From Streptomyces phaeofaciens (GTDB lineage Bacteria; Actinomycetota; Actinomycetes; Streptomycetales; Streptomycetaceae): a stretch of 64,000 nucleotides of DNA. Made by a program: the position numbers and the translations under genes. This document shows, one piece after another, positions 51,597-60,652 of this stretch. The stretch's first letter is position 1. The number at the start of each line of letters is the position of its first letter. The notes below the pieces were generated by a model that had not been told where the DNA came from, ran no database searches, and saw nothing but the letters and a program-made list of their open reading frames with translations. Location: positions 1-64,000 of the forward strand of contig NZ_BMSA01000036.1 in the NCBI RefSeq assembly GCF_014648915.1. Direction: 5' to 3'.

Positions 51597-52246
51597 CGGT
51601 CGTCCTCTCCTCTGAAGTCGGCCAGCAGCGGGGTGACGAGGCGTTCGAGGTTCTGGCGCCGAACCTGCGGGTTTACCGCGGTGAGCGGGAGGGGGCTGTC
51701 CAGGGCGGGGACGTGCGGAAGGAGCGCGAGGTGGGGCAGGACCACGAGCAGGAGCGACAGCAGCGCCTCGACGTCGGTGTCTTCGCGCAGGTGCTCGGCG
51801 GCGACGGCTCGTTCGAGCAGGGGGCGCAGCGCGGCCAGATAGAGGGCGTTCACGGGTGTCCGGACGGCGTCGCGGACGGCGGGGTCCATCTCCATGTTGG
51901 TGGCGGCTGCCACCCCGCGCTCCAGGGGCTGCTTGGCGAAGTAGTCGAGCCAGGCTTCCAGCGCGTCGACGAGATGCACGGAGAAGTCGCGGGTGCCGTC
52001 GTAGCCCTCGAGCCAGGGCCGCATGTGGGCGTGGACGCGCAGCGACGTCTGCTCGGCGACGTAGGTGAAGAGATCGAGTTTGCCGGAGAAATACTGGAAG
52101 AGTGAGCCCTTGGCCACCCCTGCTTCGCGGGCGATGACGTTCAGGCTGCCCGTGGAGTAGCCGTGCGTTCCGAACTCGTCCATCGCCGCGACCAGGACAC
52201 GCTCGCGACGAGCCGGGGACAGCCGGGTCCAGGTGGGCGTGGGCAT
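51593..52246 (-). CDS. TetR-family transcriptional regulator
   Basis: 217 residues from the ATG at 52246, six bases after GGAGGA; an ATG at 52252 abuts the ribosome site and is less likely. The N-terminal helix-turn-helix is RLSPARRERVLVAAMDEFGTHGYSTGSLNVIAREAGVAKGSLFQYFSGKLDLFTYVAEQ, clearly TetR. The ligand domain is helical. A 34-bp palindrome (52260-52293) stands directly upstream, so autorepression is likely. The next gene in the operon is only a 44-codon stump of a flavin monooxygenase. Confidence 0.93.
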   Translation of the reverse strand: MPTPTWTRLSPARRERVLVAAMDEFGTHGYSTGSLNVIAREAGVAKGSLFQYFSGKLDLFTYVAEQTSLRVHAHMRPWLEGYDGTRDFSVHLVDALEAWLDYFAKQPLERGVAAATNMEMDPAVRDAVRTPVNALYLAALRPLLERAVAAEHLREDTDVEALLSLLLVVLPHLALLPHVPALDSPLPLTAVNPQVRRQNLERLVTPLLADFRGEDDR

Positions 52247-52259
52247 GGGCATTCCTCCG

Positions 52260-52293
52260 CATGACCGGGCGGTCATGTGACCGCCCGGTCATG
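52260..52293. promoter_or_regulatory. Large palindromic TetR operator
   Basis: Two 16-base arms that are perfect reverse complements, with a 2-base centre. Each arm contains its own dyad (TGACCG-GG-CGGTCA and TGACCG-CC-CGGTCA), so two TetR dimers could bind side by side. It lies 14 bases from the TetR start codon. Confidence 0.85.
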
Positions 52294-52840
52294 GTGGAGG
52301 CGCTTCACACAGGATGTCAACGCAGTTGACGCACAAGCCTGTTGAGCGGCTTCTGCCGCCCCCGACAGGGGGACGGGCCGGCCGACGGCCGGCCGTGGGC
52401 CCTGTCTCCGGCGGACCACATGTATGGGCGGTGGCGGCGTACTGGCGGACGAACCCGACGATGCGGCAACTGGAGCCGGTGTGCGGGTTCTCGAAGTCGG
52501 CAGGGACCGGGTCATCGACCACAGCTACACCCTGTTGACCGGCCCCTGCCTCCTGCTCGCCGGAAACCTGGCCACGGCCCCGTGGTCGAGCACGGCTCCA
52601 GCACCGCGAACACCTGAGCCCAGTGCCGGCTCGTGCTGATCACCGCCGGCATCTGCCGGAACAGCGCCGGGCACGAACTCCGCTCCCCCAGTTCCGCAGC
52701 GGCCTCTGCCTCGCCCAGTGGATCCGCACCTACCACCAGGTCAGGGATCGTCTCTCCTACCGATGCCAATACGCCGCTCCCGGCATCGTCCGCCGCGGCC
52801 GCTCCGCAGCGAGCGGAGCCGCCGCGGCAGGCGGGATGGG
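52294..52840. other. No supported gene
   Basis: About 550 bases between the TetR operator and the end of the CAP gene. Short frames on both strands lack recognisable domains. A hairpin at 52793-52827 probably ends the CAP transcript. Confidence 0.5.
52793..52827 (-). terminator. Hairpin downstream of the CAP gene
   Basis: 14-bp stem with one mismatch (CCGCGGCCGCTCCG against CGGAGCCGCCGCGG), 7-base loop, 14 bases after the CAP stop codon. Confidence 0.65.
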
Positions 52841-53725
52841 TCAGCGGGCCGTGCCGAAGTCCTGCGTCCAGTAGTTGCCGGGCTGCGCCACCCCCACACC
52901 GATCTCCTTGAAGCCGCAGTCCAGGATGTTGCGTTTGTGGCCGGCGCTGGCCATCCAGCCCGCCATGACCTGCTCGGGCGTGGAGTACCCGTACGCGACG
53001 TTCTCGCCGTAGGTGCTCCACAGGTAGCCCGCGCGCGTGATCCGCTGTCCCGGGTCGGACCCGTCGGAACCGGTGTGCGACATGGTGTTGTGGCTCGCCA
53101 TGTCCGCACTGTGAGCCTGGGCGGCCTGCGAGAGCTTCGCGTTCAGGGTGACCGGGGAACAACCGACCTTGGCACGCTCGCTGTTGACCAGGGCGACCAC
53201 GCGGGCGACGGCCGGGGTCGCCGTGCCGGCGGCGGTCGGCTTCGGCGCGGCGGTCGTCGTCGAGGGAGACGCGGCGGTCGGCTTCGGCGCGGCGGTCGTC
53301 GTCGAGGGAGACGCGGCGGTCGGCTTCGGCGCGACGGTGGCCCTCGTCGGGGCGGGCGGGGAGGCCGTCTTCCGGACAGGCGGGGTGATCGTCTTCGACG
53401 CGGGCAGCTTGGGCTTCTTCCGGGCGGGTGCCTTGGGCTTCTTCGGGGCGGGCGCCGCGGTCCCGGGAGAGGTCGTCGGCGAGGCCGAGGGCGAAGCCGT
53501 CGCCGCTTGCTTCGCGGTCCGGACGTCCCACCACCGGTGTCCGTCCCAGGAGGTCTTCCTCCCGTCCGTCCAGTGACCGCTGGACGTGGCGGTGACGGCC
53601 TCGGCTCCCGCGTCACCCATGCACGCCATGGCGGCCGACGGCACCGCCACCGCGCCCATCGCCAGGACCGCGACGGCTATGGGCCGGCGGCGGGTCTTCC
53701 TGCGGTGCTTGCGCTGGTTCCTCAT
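52841..53725 (-). CDS. Secreted CAP (SCP/PR1)-domain protein with Pro/Thr/Ala repeat linker
   Basis: 294 residues from the ATG at 53725 (GAGGT upstream). A basic N-terminal stretch (RNQRKHRRKTRRR) precedes a signal segment (PIAVAVLAMGAVAVPSAAMA). Residues about 75-165 are a Lys/Pro/Thr/Ala linker holding the repeat APKPTAASPSTTTA. The CAP domain (about 170-294) has VVALVNSERAKVGCSPVTLNAKLSQAAQAHSADMASHNTMSHTGSDGSDPGQRITRAGYLWSTYGENVAYGYSTPEQVMAGWMASAGHKRNILDCGFKEIGVG, with the conserved His/Glu set. Secreted CAP proteins are common in Streptomyces; role unclear. Confidence 0.92.
   Translation of the reverse strand: MRNQRKHRRKTRRRPIAVAVLAMGAVAVPSAAMACMGDAGAEAVTATSSGHWTDGRKTSWDGHRWWDVRTAKQAATASPSASPTTSPGTAAPAPKKPKAPARKKPKLPASKTITPPVRKTASPPAPTRATVAPKPTAASPSTTTAAPKPTAASPSTTTAAPKPTAAGTATPAVARVVALVNSERAKVGCSPVTLNAKLSQAAQAHSADMASHNTMSHTGSDGSDPGQRITRAGYLWSTYGENVAYGYSTPEQVMAGWMASAGHKRNILDCGFKEIGVGVAQPGNYWTQDFGTAR
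53232..53331. repeat. 42-bp tandem repeat in the CAP gene linker
   Basis: Two full units (53232-53273, 53274-53315) and a partial third, in frame (14 residues each: KPTAASPSTTTAAP). The linker length can therefore vary by slippage. Confidence 0.9.
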
Positions 53726-54849
53726 GCGGACCTCGTTCGGTCGACTCTCTTTGCGCCCCGGCCGGCCCGGTTTCGCACAGACATTGCGCTTGACCTGCGG
53801 GGGCGCCTTGCAGGGCCGTCATTGTTAAAAGCCACGTGAGAACACGGCAACGGGCCGCTTCCACTACCTCACCTAGTAGACGACGGCCCCCTTGAATCCG
53901 GCCCCGGATTGTGCCGAGCCGCCGAGGCGGAGACCGGCAGCGCCTCACACTCCGTCAGAAGGACGGCAGATACGGTCCGGCGCCTCGAGACCGCCGATCC
54001 CGGCCATCACCCCCGACCAAGATGCCGTATATGCCGATTTCCATACGCCAGATCCGCCTATGTCGGCCACACGCCACGTACTACCGCGACACGTTGATGC
54101 GGACCGGGCACGTGAGGGATGTCACCGCCCCTCCCCACAACCCTTCCGGCGACCGGCATGCCGGGCGATACGGACAGACAGCGGTGACCGTGCGCAGCAG
54201 CGCGCCGAGACCGCCGACGCAGACGCCGCGGAAGAGAGCCACCACCTGCCCGTCACCGACACCGGTCCGGGCGAAGACGCCGGACCATGCGACCCTGGGC
54301 ACCTCCGGCCCGCCGGGCACCTCGCGGGCGGAGCGGCAGCCAGCGACGCGGAACGAGGCGCCAAGGAAAGACTTCGGGCCGGCCGTGAAACCGCGCCCCG
54401 CCCCCGCCGCCAGGAGATCGCGCGCCGATCGATCAGGCACGCGCGCGCTGCGGCGGACCCACCACCTGACCTCAGCCACACCACCCGACGCCCCACAGAA
54501 CACACCCCGACGGCAACGGCACCCAGGACACGCCGCTCCCGGCCGCACATGCCGAAGCCACCGCCCCCTCCCCCACGGGGCGCCGACAGAACCTGGTCAA
54601 CGCAGGACGGGCCGATCACCGCACAAAGGGTCCGGCCCCACCATGCCGGACACTGCACCCACGGGGCCGGGGAGCAGGAATCCCCAGCCGCGCGGAGGCT
54701 GCCTGGACGGCATCGACATCCGCAGCAAGCGCCCGAGGTCGAAAAACTACGAAAATAGACAAAAAGACCGGAAAGTAGGGAACCACCCGAATCGCCCTGA
54801 TGTCTCTTCCAGTGAGCACACAGTCCCCTACAGAAAGATCGGGGGCGTC
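53726..54849. other. 1.1-kb stretch without a supported gene
   Basis: Left end is the CAP promoter region. From 53900 to 54700 frames are open on both strands, but the translations are low-complexity Arg/Pro/Thr/His with no domains or ribosome sites. A distinctly A-rich segment at 54738-54785 marks the promoter/leader of the AMIN-like gene. Confidence 0.5.
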
Positions 54850-55371
54850 ATGCACCACCATCCGCGCCGCACGGCCGTCGCCGCCGCCGGCATCCTCCTC
54901 ACCGCGACCGCCGGTGCCGCGGCTCCCGCCTCTGCCGCCACACAGTCCGCGGCATCGGGGCGAGCCCCGGCCACCGCACTCGTCGTCGACGCCCACTGGG
55001 CCGGGCACTGCACCTTCGACCGCCTCGTCATCCATGTGCGGGGCACCGTGCCACCCGTCACCGTCAAACCCGTCAGGCACCTGCGCTACGACGGCTCCGG
55101 AAAGAGGGTCCCGCTCGCCGGACGCTACTTCCTGGAGATCAAGCTCTCCCCCGCCGCCGCCCACAATCAGGCCGGCAAGCCCGTCTACCGGGGACCCCGC
55201 CTGCTGAAGATCCACCTGCCCAAGCTCAAGGGGCTCGCACTGACCGGCGACTTCGAAGGCGTGGTCACCTTCGGGACGGCGTTCAAGACCAAACCGCACT
55301 ACAAGGCCTACACCGTCCCCCGCCCGGCCCGATTCGTCCTCGACATCAAACACCCCAACATCTGCTCCTGA
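54850..55371 (+). CDS. Secreted AMIN-like domain protein
   Basis: 173 residues from the ATG at 54850. Although the frame is open for about 900 bases upstream, only this start is followed by a signal peptide (RTAVAAAGILLTATAGAAAPASAATQ). The mature part has ALVVDAHWAGHCTFDRLVIHVRGTVPPVTVKPVRHLRYDGSGKRVPLAGRYFLEIKLSPA...RLLKIHLPKLKGLALTGDFEGVVTFGTAF, and ends PARFVLDIKHPNIC. The pattern (HxxFDRxVxxxxG...GxFEGxxxxGxGF...PxRxVxDI) is that of AMIN-like proteins, which are beta-rich and probably bind cell-envelope polymers. Confidence 0.85.
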   Translation: MHHHPRRTAVAAAGILLTATAGAAAPASAATQSAASGRAPATALVVDAHWAGHCTFDRLVIHVRGTVPPVTVKPVRHLRYDGSGKRVPLAGRYFLEIKLSPAAAHNQAGKPVYRGPRLLKIHLPKLKGLALTGDFEGVVTFGTAFKTKPHYKAYTVPRPARFVLDIKHPNICS

Positions 55372-55383
55372 CCGGGAGCGACC

Positions 55384-55416
55384 CCGCCCGGCTCCGACCA
55401 CCCCGGAGCCGGGCGG
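55384..55416 (+). terminator. Hairpin after the AMIN-like gene
   Basis: Perfect 13-bp stem (CCGCCCGGCTCCG and its complement) with a 7-base loop, 13 bases after the stop codon. Confidence 0.8.
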
Positions 55417-55607
55417 CCACGCCACCATCACCCCGGAGCGGGAACGTTGAGAGGCCGCCCCCGTGAGCAACACCGACTCGTAAGAGCCCCCTGCCCAGTG
55501 GCTGTCCGCGATTCGCCGCTTCAGCACGCGACTTCGCAGGGGCGCCAGAACTCACCTGGGTACTGCTACTCATGCGTCGCACCCTGCCGACGTCTACCGT
55601 CACGTGC

Positions 55608-56252
55608 ATGCCCAAGACCCCTCTACGTCTACGTAGAACCCGAACCGCCAGGAGGACCGTCCTGTACGCCGTCGCAGGGCTTGTGCCGGTCGCGCTGTCA
55701 GTGGCTGCCGTGGCAGTGGGGAACTCCGTATGGAACGGCGCGCCGTATCCCTCTGCTGACCCCGACGTGGTCGCCCAACGGCTCAAGGACCGGTCTGACT
55801 GGGTGTACGACGGCTTCGCGCTGCCCGAAACGTACGCGGCCAACTCGGGCAGGGTCGATACCGGCGCCTGCTACTACCGAGGGCTGAGAAGCATCGCCCA
55901 TATCGACGAGGCACGCAGCGACGTCCGGAGCTTCGGACTCGATTGGAGCGTGCCCGACATCCCCGAAGCCACCGCACGAGACGCGCAGCGGCGCGTACGC
56001 CAGCGACTGGTGAAGCAGGGTTGGAAACTCACCCACGAAGGCGACCGTGCAGGGGCGACCTTCCGCGAGCTGGGCTTCCGATTCGAAAACCCGAAGGACG
56101 GCGACCAGGTCGACGTTCAGTGGAACGACTCGACCACGACGTTGTTCATCAGCGTCTACGCCCCCTGCGCGCAGGTTCCCGACGGCTTCGAGGAGCACGA
56201 CTGGTCCGAGGCGGACTGGCACCCGAATGGGCAAGCTGCCTCACGGTTTTGA
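55608..56252 (+). CDS. Membrane-anchored hypothetical protein
   Basis: 214 residues from the ATG at 55608. There is no ribosome site; TACCGT lies 7 bases before the ATG, suggesting a leaderless mRNA (an ATG at 55572 is the alternative). A basic N terminus (KTPLRLRRTRTARR) and one helix (TVLYAVAGLVPVALSVAAVAVGNSVW) anchor it; the outer domain contains WVYDGFALPETYAANSGRVDTGACYYRGLRS, DWSVPDIPEATARDAQRRVRQRLVKQGWKLTHEGDRAGATFRELGFRFENP and VDVQWNDSTTTLFISVYAPC. Two Cys may pair. No known domain. Convergent with the large membrane protein gene. Confidence 0.75.
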   Translation: MPKTPLRLRRTRTARRTVLYAVAGLVPVALSVAAVAVGNSVWNGAPYPSADPDVVAQRLKDRSDWVYDGFALPETYAANSGRVDTGACYYRGLRSIAHIDEARSDVRSFGLDWSVPDIPEATARDAQRRVRQRLVKQGWKLTHEGDRAGATFRELGFRFENPKDGDQVDVQWNDSTTTLFISVYAPCAQVPDGFEEHDWSEADWHPNGQAASRF

Positions 56253-56256
56253 AGAG

Positions 56257-56279
56257 CCGCGCGGTGTCGTACCGCGCGG
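56257..56279. terminator. Bidirectional hairpin between convergent genes
   Basis: CCGCGCGGT-gtcgt-ACCGCGCGG, a perfect 9-bp stem with a 5-base loop, 4 bases after the plus-strand stop and before the end of the minus-strand gene. Confidence 0.75.
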
Positions 56280-56302
56280 AACGGGCTGCCGCCGTCGATG
56301 TC

Positions 56303-58903
56303 TCACGGGGCACCTCCCGACTCCGGCGTCCCCGGCGGGGGCTCGGGCTGAATCAGGACCATGGGGTCGTTGCCCTTCAGCTGCTGCCAGACGCCGACCA
56401 GCGCGACCGCCTGGGCCACGAAGAACGCCAGTTGCACCGACGCCGTGCGGAGTTGGTAGACGGACAGCAGCAGGGCCGCCTTGGTGGGCCAGTAGTGGCC
56501 CTCCCGGCGGAACGTATCGATGTCCATGACAACACCGGTCGAGGTGAGCACGAGCAGGGTCAGGGCAACGTCCAGCGCCAGGGTGCCGATGGGCTCGCCC
56601 GCGATCGTGCTCAGCACCCAGTGGACGGCGACCGGAGCGGCGTACACGAGGGAGAGGCCCAGGGCCTTCGCGGGGCCACGGCGGCCCGGCAGCACCCGCC
56701 ACAGCGCACCGAGGGTGAAGCCGAGTACGCCCCCGACGACCTCCCATGTGACGACGTAGTCGACCAGGTTGACGACGCCGAACTGGGATCGGGCCGTGTC
56801 ACCCCAGAGCGGCCCGCGGACGTTGTCCGCCCAGAACGCGACAGCGGTGGCGGGCAGGGACAGCAGCACCGCGAACAGGGCGGCTCGGCGGCCGTTGTTC
56901 CACCAGGTGTCGCAGGGCCCCCATGCCAGGGTGAGATCCACCGCGTCGACGGAGTCCGGGAGCTTCTTGCCGGCGTGCCCGGAGGTGGTGTCGCCGGGAT
57001 TCCACCGGTGTATCGCGTCGAGTCGGTCCTCCAGCTGGGCACGCTCGCTGTCCTGGTCACCCTGTTCCAGGCGGCGCAGCTGGGAGTGCAGGTCGCGGTA
57101 CTGCCGCGCCGAGTCGATCAGCCAGCTCCGGTCCGACTCCCGGATCACCTCGCGCAGCGAGGGTTCGTTCTCCCCGAACGTCCTGGACAGCACGGCGCGA
57201 CGGCGCCCCACCGCGAGGAGGAGAAGGCCGACCAGGAAGAGGGGCAGGAGGTTCACCATCCAGACCGGCGCACCGGCGTACCCGCCCGGCGTCGGGAGGA
57301 TCTGGGCCACGAGGAGCAAGGAGAGGGCGAACAGCTCCGTCCTCCCGGGGCTGACCGTCGCGGCGCCCGGGGCGGCGGACCGGGCGGACAGAACGGCCAG
57401 GAGCACACCGATCACGCCGTACCAGCCGCAGATGTTGGGGTGGAACCAGTCGGCCCAGTTCGAGGGAAACCAGGCCAGGTCGTTGTAGAGGTGCGCAAGA
57501 CGCCGGTCGCGGTACGACGGATCGTGGGCGCTCAGCCAGTTCTCCTGTGCCCAGACGCCCTGTGAGGATGCGAGACCGAGTCCCACGACGAGAAGCGCGA
57601 CGGCGGCACAGACGATCAGCGCCCACCAGGGGAATCGCCCTCGCGGCGGGACTCCCGCGACCGGAGCGCGTACGGCCTCGCGCAGCCGTCGCAGGGACGC
57701 GAGAGTACCGACCAGCCAGACGAAGGCCACACACCAGCAGGCGAGCGCGATCCACACCATCCCGTGCGCCTGCCGGAGTCGCTCGACGTCGGCGGTGTTG
57801 TCCTCGTAGAGCCAGAAGCCCGTCGGCAGACCGAAGCGCTCCGGAGCGACGGCGACCAGGAGCGTGTACGCCGTGGCGATCAGGACGGTCACCCACGCTT
57901 CGGGGCGGGGACGGCCGAACAGGCACAGCGCCGCCCCGCCGCACACGGCCAGCACGAAGTGAACGGCGACACGGTGATCCGGCCACCAGGCGAACACCCC
58001 GATGTCTCCCAAGACCCTGGGGAGTTGGTCATCGACCTCGAAGACGAGCGCCGCGACGGCGGTGATCCAGGCCCACAGCAGCAGATTGCGCCGTGTGGCC
58101 TCCTCGGCCGGCGTCTGCACCAGGGCTGCCGGCGCCGGAGACAGTCTGCGCACCAGCCTGAGCAGACCCACCAGCACCAAGCCACTCCAGAGCAGCCATA
58201 CCGCCGACCCCGCCAGATAGCGGAAGCCATCACCCCACCGCACGGCCAGGGCCTTGGTGGCCGGCGGCTGGATCCCCACCCGCACATCGACGGCGGGACC
58301 ACCGGCCTTCGGCCGGTCCCACGTCAGACGCGTGGTCGAGCCCGTGGTCGGCATCGGGGTCATGCTGCGCGCGGCGCGTCCGCCGAGATCGATCGTGACC
58401 TTCTGCCACCACGCCTGGTCCAAGGAGGGCGGGCGGAGCAGGATCAGCCTCCAGAACCGCTCGCCAGGGCTGATGCGCCAGACTCCGAAGTCGCGGTCCC
58501 GCCGGTCGTCGACGTGTGTCACCGCGAAGTAGTCGACCGTGATCCACTTTTCGGTGACGACGACGGCAGGCGGTCCCGGCCGCCATTCCGTGTCCCTCTG
58601 CGTCTGGGACGCGGCGGGATCGCGCAGGAGGCAGCGCATGGCCTTGCGGTAGCGCTCGCTGTCGCCGTTGAGCAGCAGATCCGGGGCGAGTCCCCACGTC
58701 TTGGGGACGCGCACGACCAACCGGGACTCGGCTCTGGTGGTCGCCTCGCCGTCGTGCTTCAGCGAAACCGAGACGCTGACCCTCGCGGCCTTCAGCTGTG
58801 TCGCGAGACAGACGTCGTCCGCCGCGTGGGCGGTCGACCCCGGACCGAGTGAGGACAGCGCCAACAGACCGGTCAGCACCATCAGGAACAACAGTTTCCG
58901 CAT
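56303..58903 (-). CDS. Large membrane protein (DUF6185-like)
   Basis: 866 residues from the ATG at 58903 (upstream ATGs at 58927 and a GTG-like start at 58945 are possible). Signal peptide MRKLLFLMVLTGLLALSSLGPGSTAHA, an extracytoplasmic domain (about 30-225: VCLATQLKAARVSVSVSLKHDGEATTRAESRLVVRVP, YFAVTHVDDRRDRDFGVWRI), then at least a dozen helices in groups. A cytoplasmic loop (about 560-640) contains SLREVIRESDRSWLIDSARQYRDLHSQLRRLEQGDQDSERAQLEDRLDAIHRW, a likely coiled coil. The layout matches what I recall of DUF6185 proteins in Streptomyces; function unknown. Confidence 0.8.
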   Translation of the reverse strand: MRKLLFLMVLTGLLALSSLGPGSTAHAADDVCLATQLKAARVSVSVSLKHDGEATTRAESRLVVRVPKTWGLAPDLLLNGDSERYRKAMRCLLRDPAASQTQRDTEWRPGPPAVVVTEKWITVDYFAVTHVDDRRDRDFGVWRISPGERFWRLILLRPPSLDQAWWQKVTIDLGGRAARSMTPMPTTGSTTRLTWDRPKAGGPAVDVRVGIQPPATKALAVRWGDGFRYLAGSAVWLLWSGLVLVGLLRLVRRLSPAPAALVQTPAEEATRRNLLLWAWITAVAALVFEVDDQLPRVLGDIGVFAWWPDHRVAVHFVLAVCGGAALCLFGRPRPEAWVTVLIATAYTLLVAVAPERFGLPTGFWLYEDNTADVERLRQAHGMVWIALACWCVAFVWLVGTLASLRRLREAVRAPVAGVPPRGRFPWWALIVCAAVALLVVGLGLASSQGVWAQENWLSAHDPSYRDRRLAHLYNDLAWFPSNWADWFHPNICGWYGVIGVLLAVLSARSAAPGAATVSPGRTELFALSLLLVAQILPTPGGYAGAPVWMVNLLPLFLVGLLLLAVGRRRAVLSRTFGENEPSLREVIRESDRSWLIDSARQYRDLHSQLRRLEQGDQDSERAQLEDRLDAIHRWNPGDTTSGHAGKKLPDSVDAVDLTLAWGPCDTWWNNGRRAALFAVLLSLPATAVAFWADNVRGPLWGDTARSQFGVVNLVDYVVTWEVVGGVLGFTLGALWRVLPGRRGPAKALGLSLVYAAPVAVHWVLSTIAGEPIGTLALDVALTLLVLTSTGVVMDIDTFRREGHYWPTKAALLLSVYQLRTASVQLAFFVAQAVALVGVWQQLKGNDPMVLIQPEPPPGTPESGGAP

Positions 58904-59058
58904 ACCCCCGCACCCCCCTGCGGGCATATTCCCCTCTTGGCCCACGATCGATCACCGAACGGCAGATTGGCGTTGCGATTCCCGGGTGCGGATCCTTGGG
59001 CTTGTTGTGAACGCGCGCGGTAGGGGTGCGGGCGGAGTCCTGATGGGGCCGCGGCTGG

Positions 59059-59547
59059 TCAGAGGTCGTAGTCGCCGCGGCCGAAGCCCATCGTGTGGGG
59101 GCGTCCCTCCAGCAGGAGCAGTGCAAGGGCGACGACCGGGTCGAGCGCGGCGTCGCTGTGCGTGTCGAAGACGCGGGCGCCGCCGTTGCGTCCGAACCGC
59201 TCGCGGACCCGTAGGACGGTGCGCTCGCCGGCGCTCACCGTGAAAAGCAGCTTCGGCCAGAGCCGTCGGCGGTGGACGCGGTACTCCTTCGACCACAGCC
59301 GCACGGTGTTCCCCAGTCTCTCGCCCACCTGCTGCCTCTGTGGCCTGTCGGCGTACAGCAGCGCTTGGCCGCTGCTGAAGTCGACCTGCAGCCGGGGACC
59401 GCCGTTCACCGCCGGATCCGAGCCGCGCGAGATGGCCTGCCGCTGGTAGCCGACCTGCATCGCGACCACCGACTCCGTTTCGCCGGTGATCCGCAGTGTC
59501 GTGGTCAGCCTGTTCATCTCGGCCCGGCCCGGCCGCAGTTCATCCAT
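59059..59547 (-). CDS. Hypothetical protein, phospholipid-scramblase-like layout unproven
   Basis: 162 residues if the ATG at 59547 is used; ATGs at 59550 and 59517 are also possible and no ribosome site decides. Beta-rich sequence: LTTTLRITGETESVVAMQVGYQRQAISRGSD, GPRLQVDFSSGQALLYADRP, RLWPKLLFTVSAGERTVLRVRERF, NGGARVFDTHSDAALDPVVALALLLLEGRPHTMGFGRGDYDL. The last hydrophobic stretch (DPVVALALLLLEG) is a short helix rather than a membrane span. Resembles LURP-one/scramblase-like beta barrels only in general layout. I do not assign a family. Confidence 0.6.
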   Translation of the reverse strand: MDELRPGRAEMNRLTTTLRITGETESVVAMQVGYQRQAISRGSDPAVNGGPRLQVDFSSGQALLYADRPQRQQVGERLGNTVRLWSKEYRVHRRRLWPKLLFTVSAGERTVLRVRERFGRNGGARVFDTHSDAALDPVVALALLLLEGRPHTMGFGRGDYDL

Positions 59548-59930
59548 CATGAGTGCCGCGCTTCCGCCAGCGGACGGGGACTGTGCTTCGCTGCGGACGA
59601 TACGGCAGTCCCCACCGCCACCCCGCGGCCGGCCCGGCCGACAGGATCTGGCCGGACACGTCAACGACCCGGGCGCCTCGCACGTCGCGCACACCCGCAG
59701 GATCTGACCGAACCACCTGGGGATCGGTCCACGTCTCGTGAGGCTGCGGGATCAGCGTCCGGGTCAAGCCCTGGGCGGCGTCGTGGACCAGCACGGAACC
59801 GCGCGACGCCGGGCGTCGCCACCGCTGAAATCGTCCCTTTACGGCCAACTCATCGAGCGCCCCGAGACCCACATGGCATGATCCACCTGGCCAGTCGTAC
59901 TGGCTGCCGCCGGGGAGAAGGGGCACGGCA
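59548..59930. other. Divergent promoter region, no supported gene
   Basis: About 380 bases between two divergent small genes. A minus-strand frame here (SVLVHDAAQGLTRTLIPQPHETWTDPQ and onward) has no start context or known family. Promoters of both neighbours must lie within it; no clear motif seen. Confidence 0.45.
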
Positions 59931-60344
59931 ATGGACGAGGACGAGTGTCTTCACCGCTACGGTCTGCACCCTGTCGGCGTGGGCCTCGAAGAGGTCCGCG
60001 GGCTGCTCAGAGCACATATCCAGCGGGAGCGGCAGGCTCAGGGTGGAGGTGACACCGAGCTGATGAAGCTGTGCTGCGTCCAGCTGTTCAATGCCGGCAG
60101 TCTCGACGATGTCCTGCTCATCTGGAAGGCCAAGTCAGCCAGCATGGACGCCGGCTGCTCGATCGACATCCAGTTGCTGTGCGGAAGCGGACTGGGCGCA
60201 ACCAAGGCACACCTGTCGTCTCAGCGTCTGCCCGAAGCCGAAGCAGCGCTCCGGCGACTGCTCGACTGTGAAAAGGCCGGCGACTTCGAGGACTTCTCCG
60301 CCGAAGAACACTCCGCCCAGTACGCCGCTTACTACACGCCATGA
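59931..60344 (+). CDS. Hypothetical protein, helical
   Basis: 137 residues from the ATG at 59931, with GGAGAAGGGG upstream. No signal or membrane helix. DECLHRYGLHPVGVGLEEVRGLLRAHIQRERQAQGGGDTELMKLCCVQLFNAGSLDDVLLIWKAKSASMDAGCSIDIQLLCGSGLGATKAHLSSQRLPEAEAALRRLLDCEKAGDFEDFSAEEHSAQYAAYY. The LMKLCCVQLFNxGxxxDVLLIWxAKxxSxDAxxSIDIQLLCGxGLxxTKxxL core looks well conserved and resembles small Streptomyces proteins found near polymorphic-toxin or SMI1-type genes. Function unknown. Confidence 0.75.
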   Translation: MDEDECLHRYGLHPVGVGLEEVRGLLRAHIQRERQAQGGGDTELMKLCCVQLFNAGSLDDVLLIWKAKSASMDAGCSIDIQLLCGSGLGATKAHLSSQRLPEAEAALRRLLDCEKAGDFEDFSAEEHSAQYAAYYTP

Positions 60345-60652
60345 GGGATCCTGTCGAGCTTCCGCCCCCACCCACGCGCCACCACCATGCCGGAACCGCA
60401 CGAGACGCTCTCGACGACCGCCCGAAAGCCTGACGCCGGGCGCTCTGGAGGATGCTCCGAGACGCACCACTCCTCGCGGAACGTCACGGTCACGGGATCT
60501 GACGCAGCATGGGAGTCACTGCTTGCGGGGGCCTCGCGACCTACCGTTCCCGGTCGGCCGAAAGACCCGCCGCTCGTCGTGGGGGTGACGGTGGTCGGCG
60601 TCTCGGCACAGCGAGTCCCGCCCCGGCGTACGGGGCGGGGCACCGCGTGGCT
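60345..60652. other. Gap between convergent genes
   Basis: 308 bases with no supported gene; includes the hairpin at 60617-60639 that ends the toxin transcript. Confidence 0.5.
60617..60639 (-). terminator. Hairpin downstream of toxin gene
   Basis: CCCGCCCCG-gcgta-CGGGGCGGG, perfect 9-bp stem, 5-base loop, 13 bases after the toxin stop. Confidence 0.75.

Noticed and set aside
53911..54849. Long open frame continuing into the AMIN-like protein as one 486-residue product
   Set aside because: The first 300 or so residues are low-complexity Arg/Pro/Thr/His without a ribosome site, while a proper signal peptide starts at 54850. I treat only 54850-55371 as coding.
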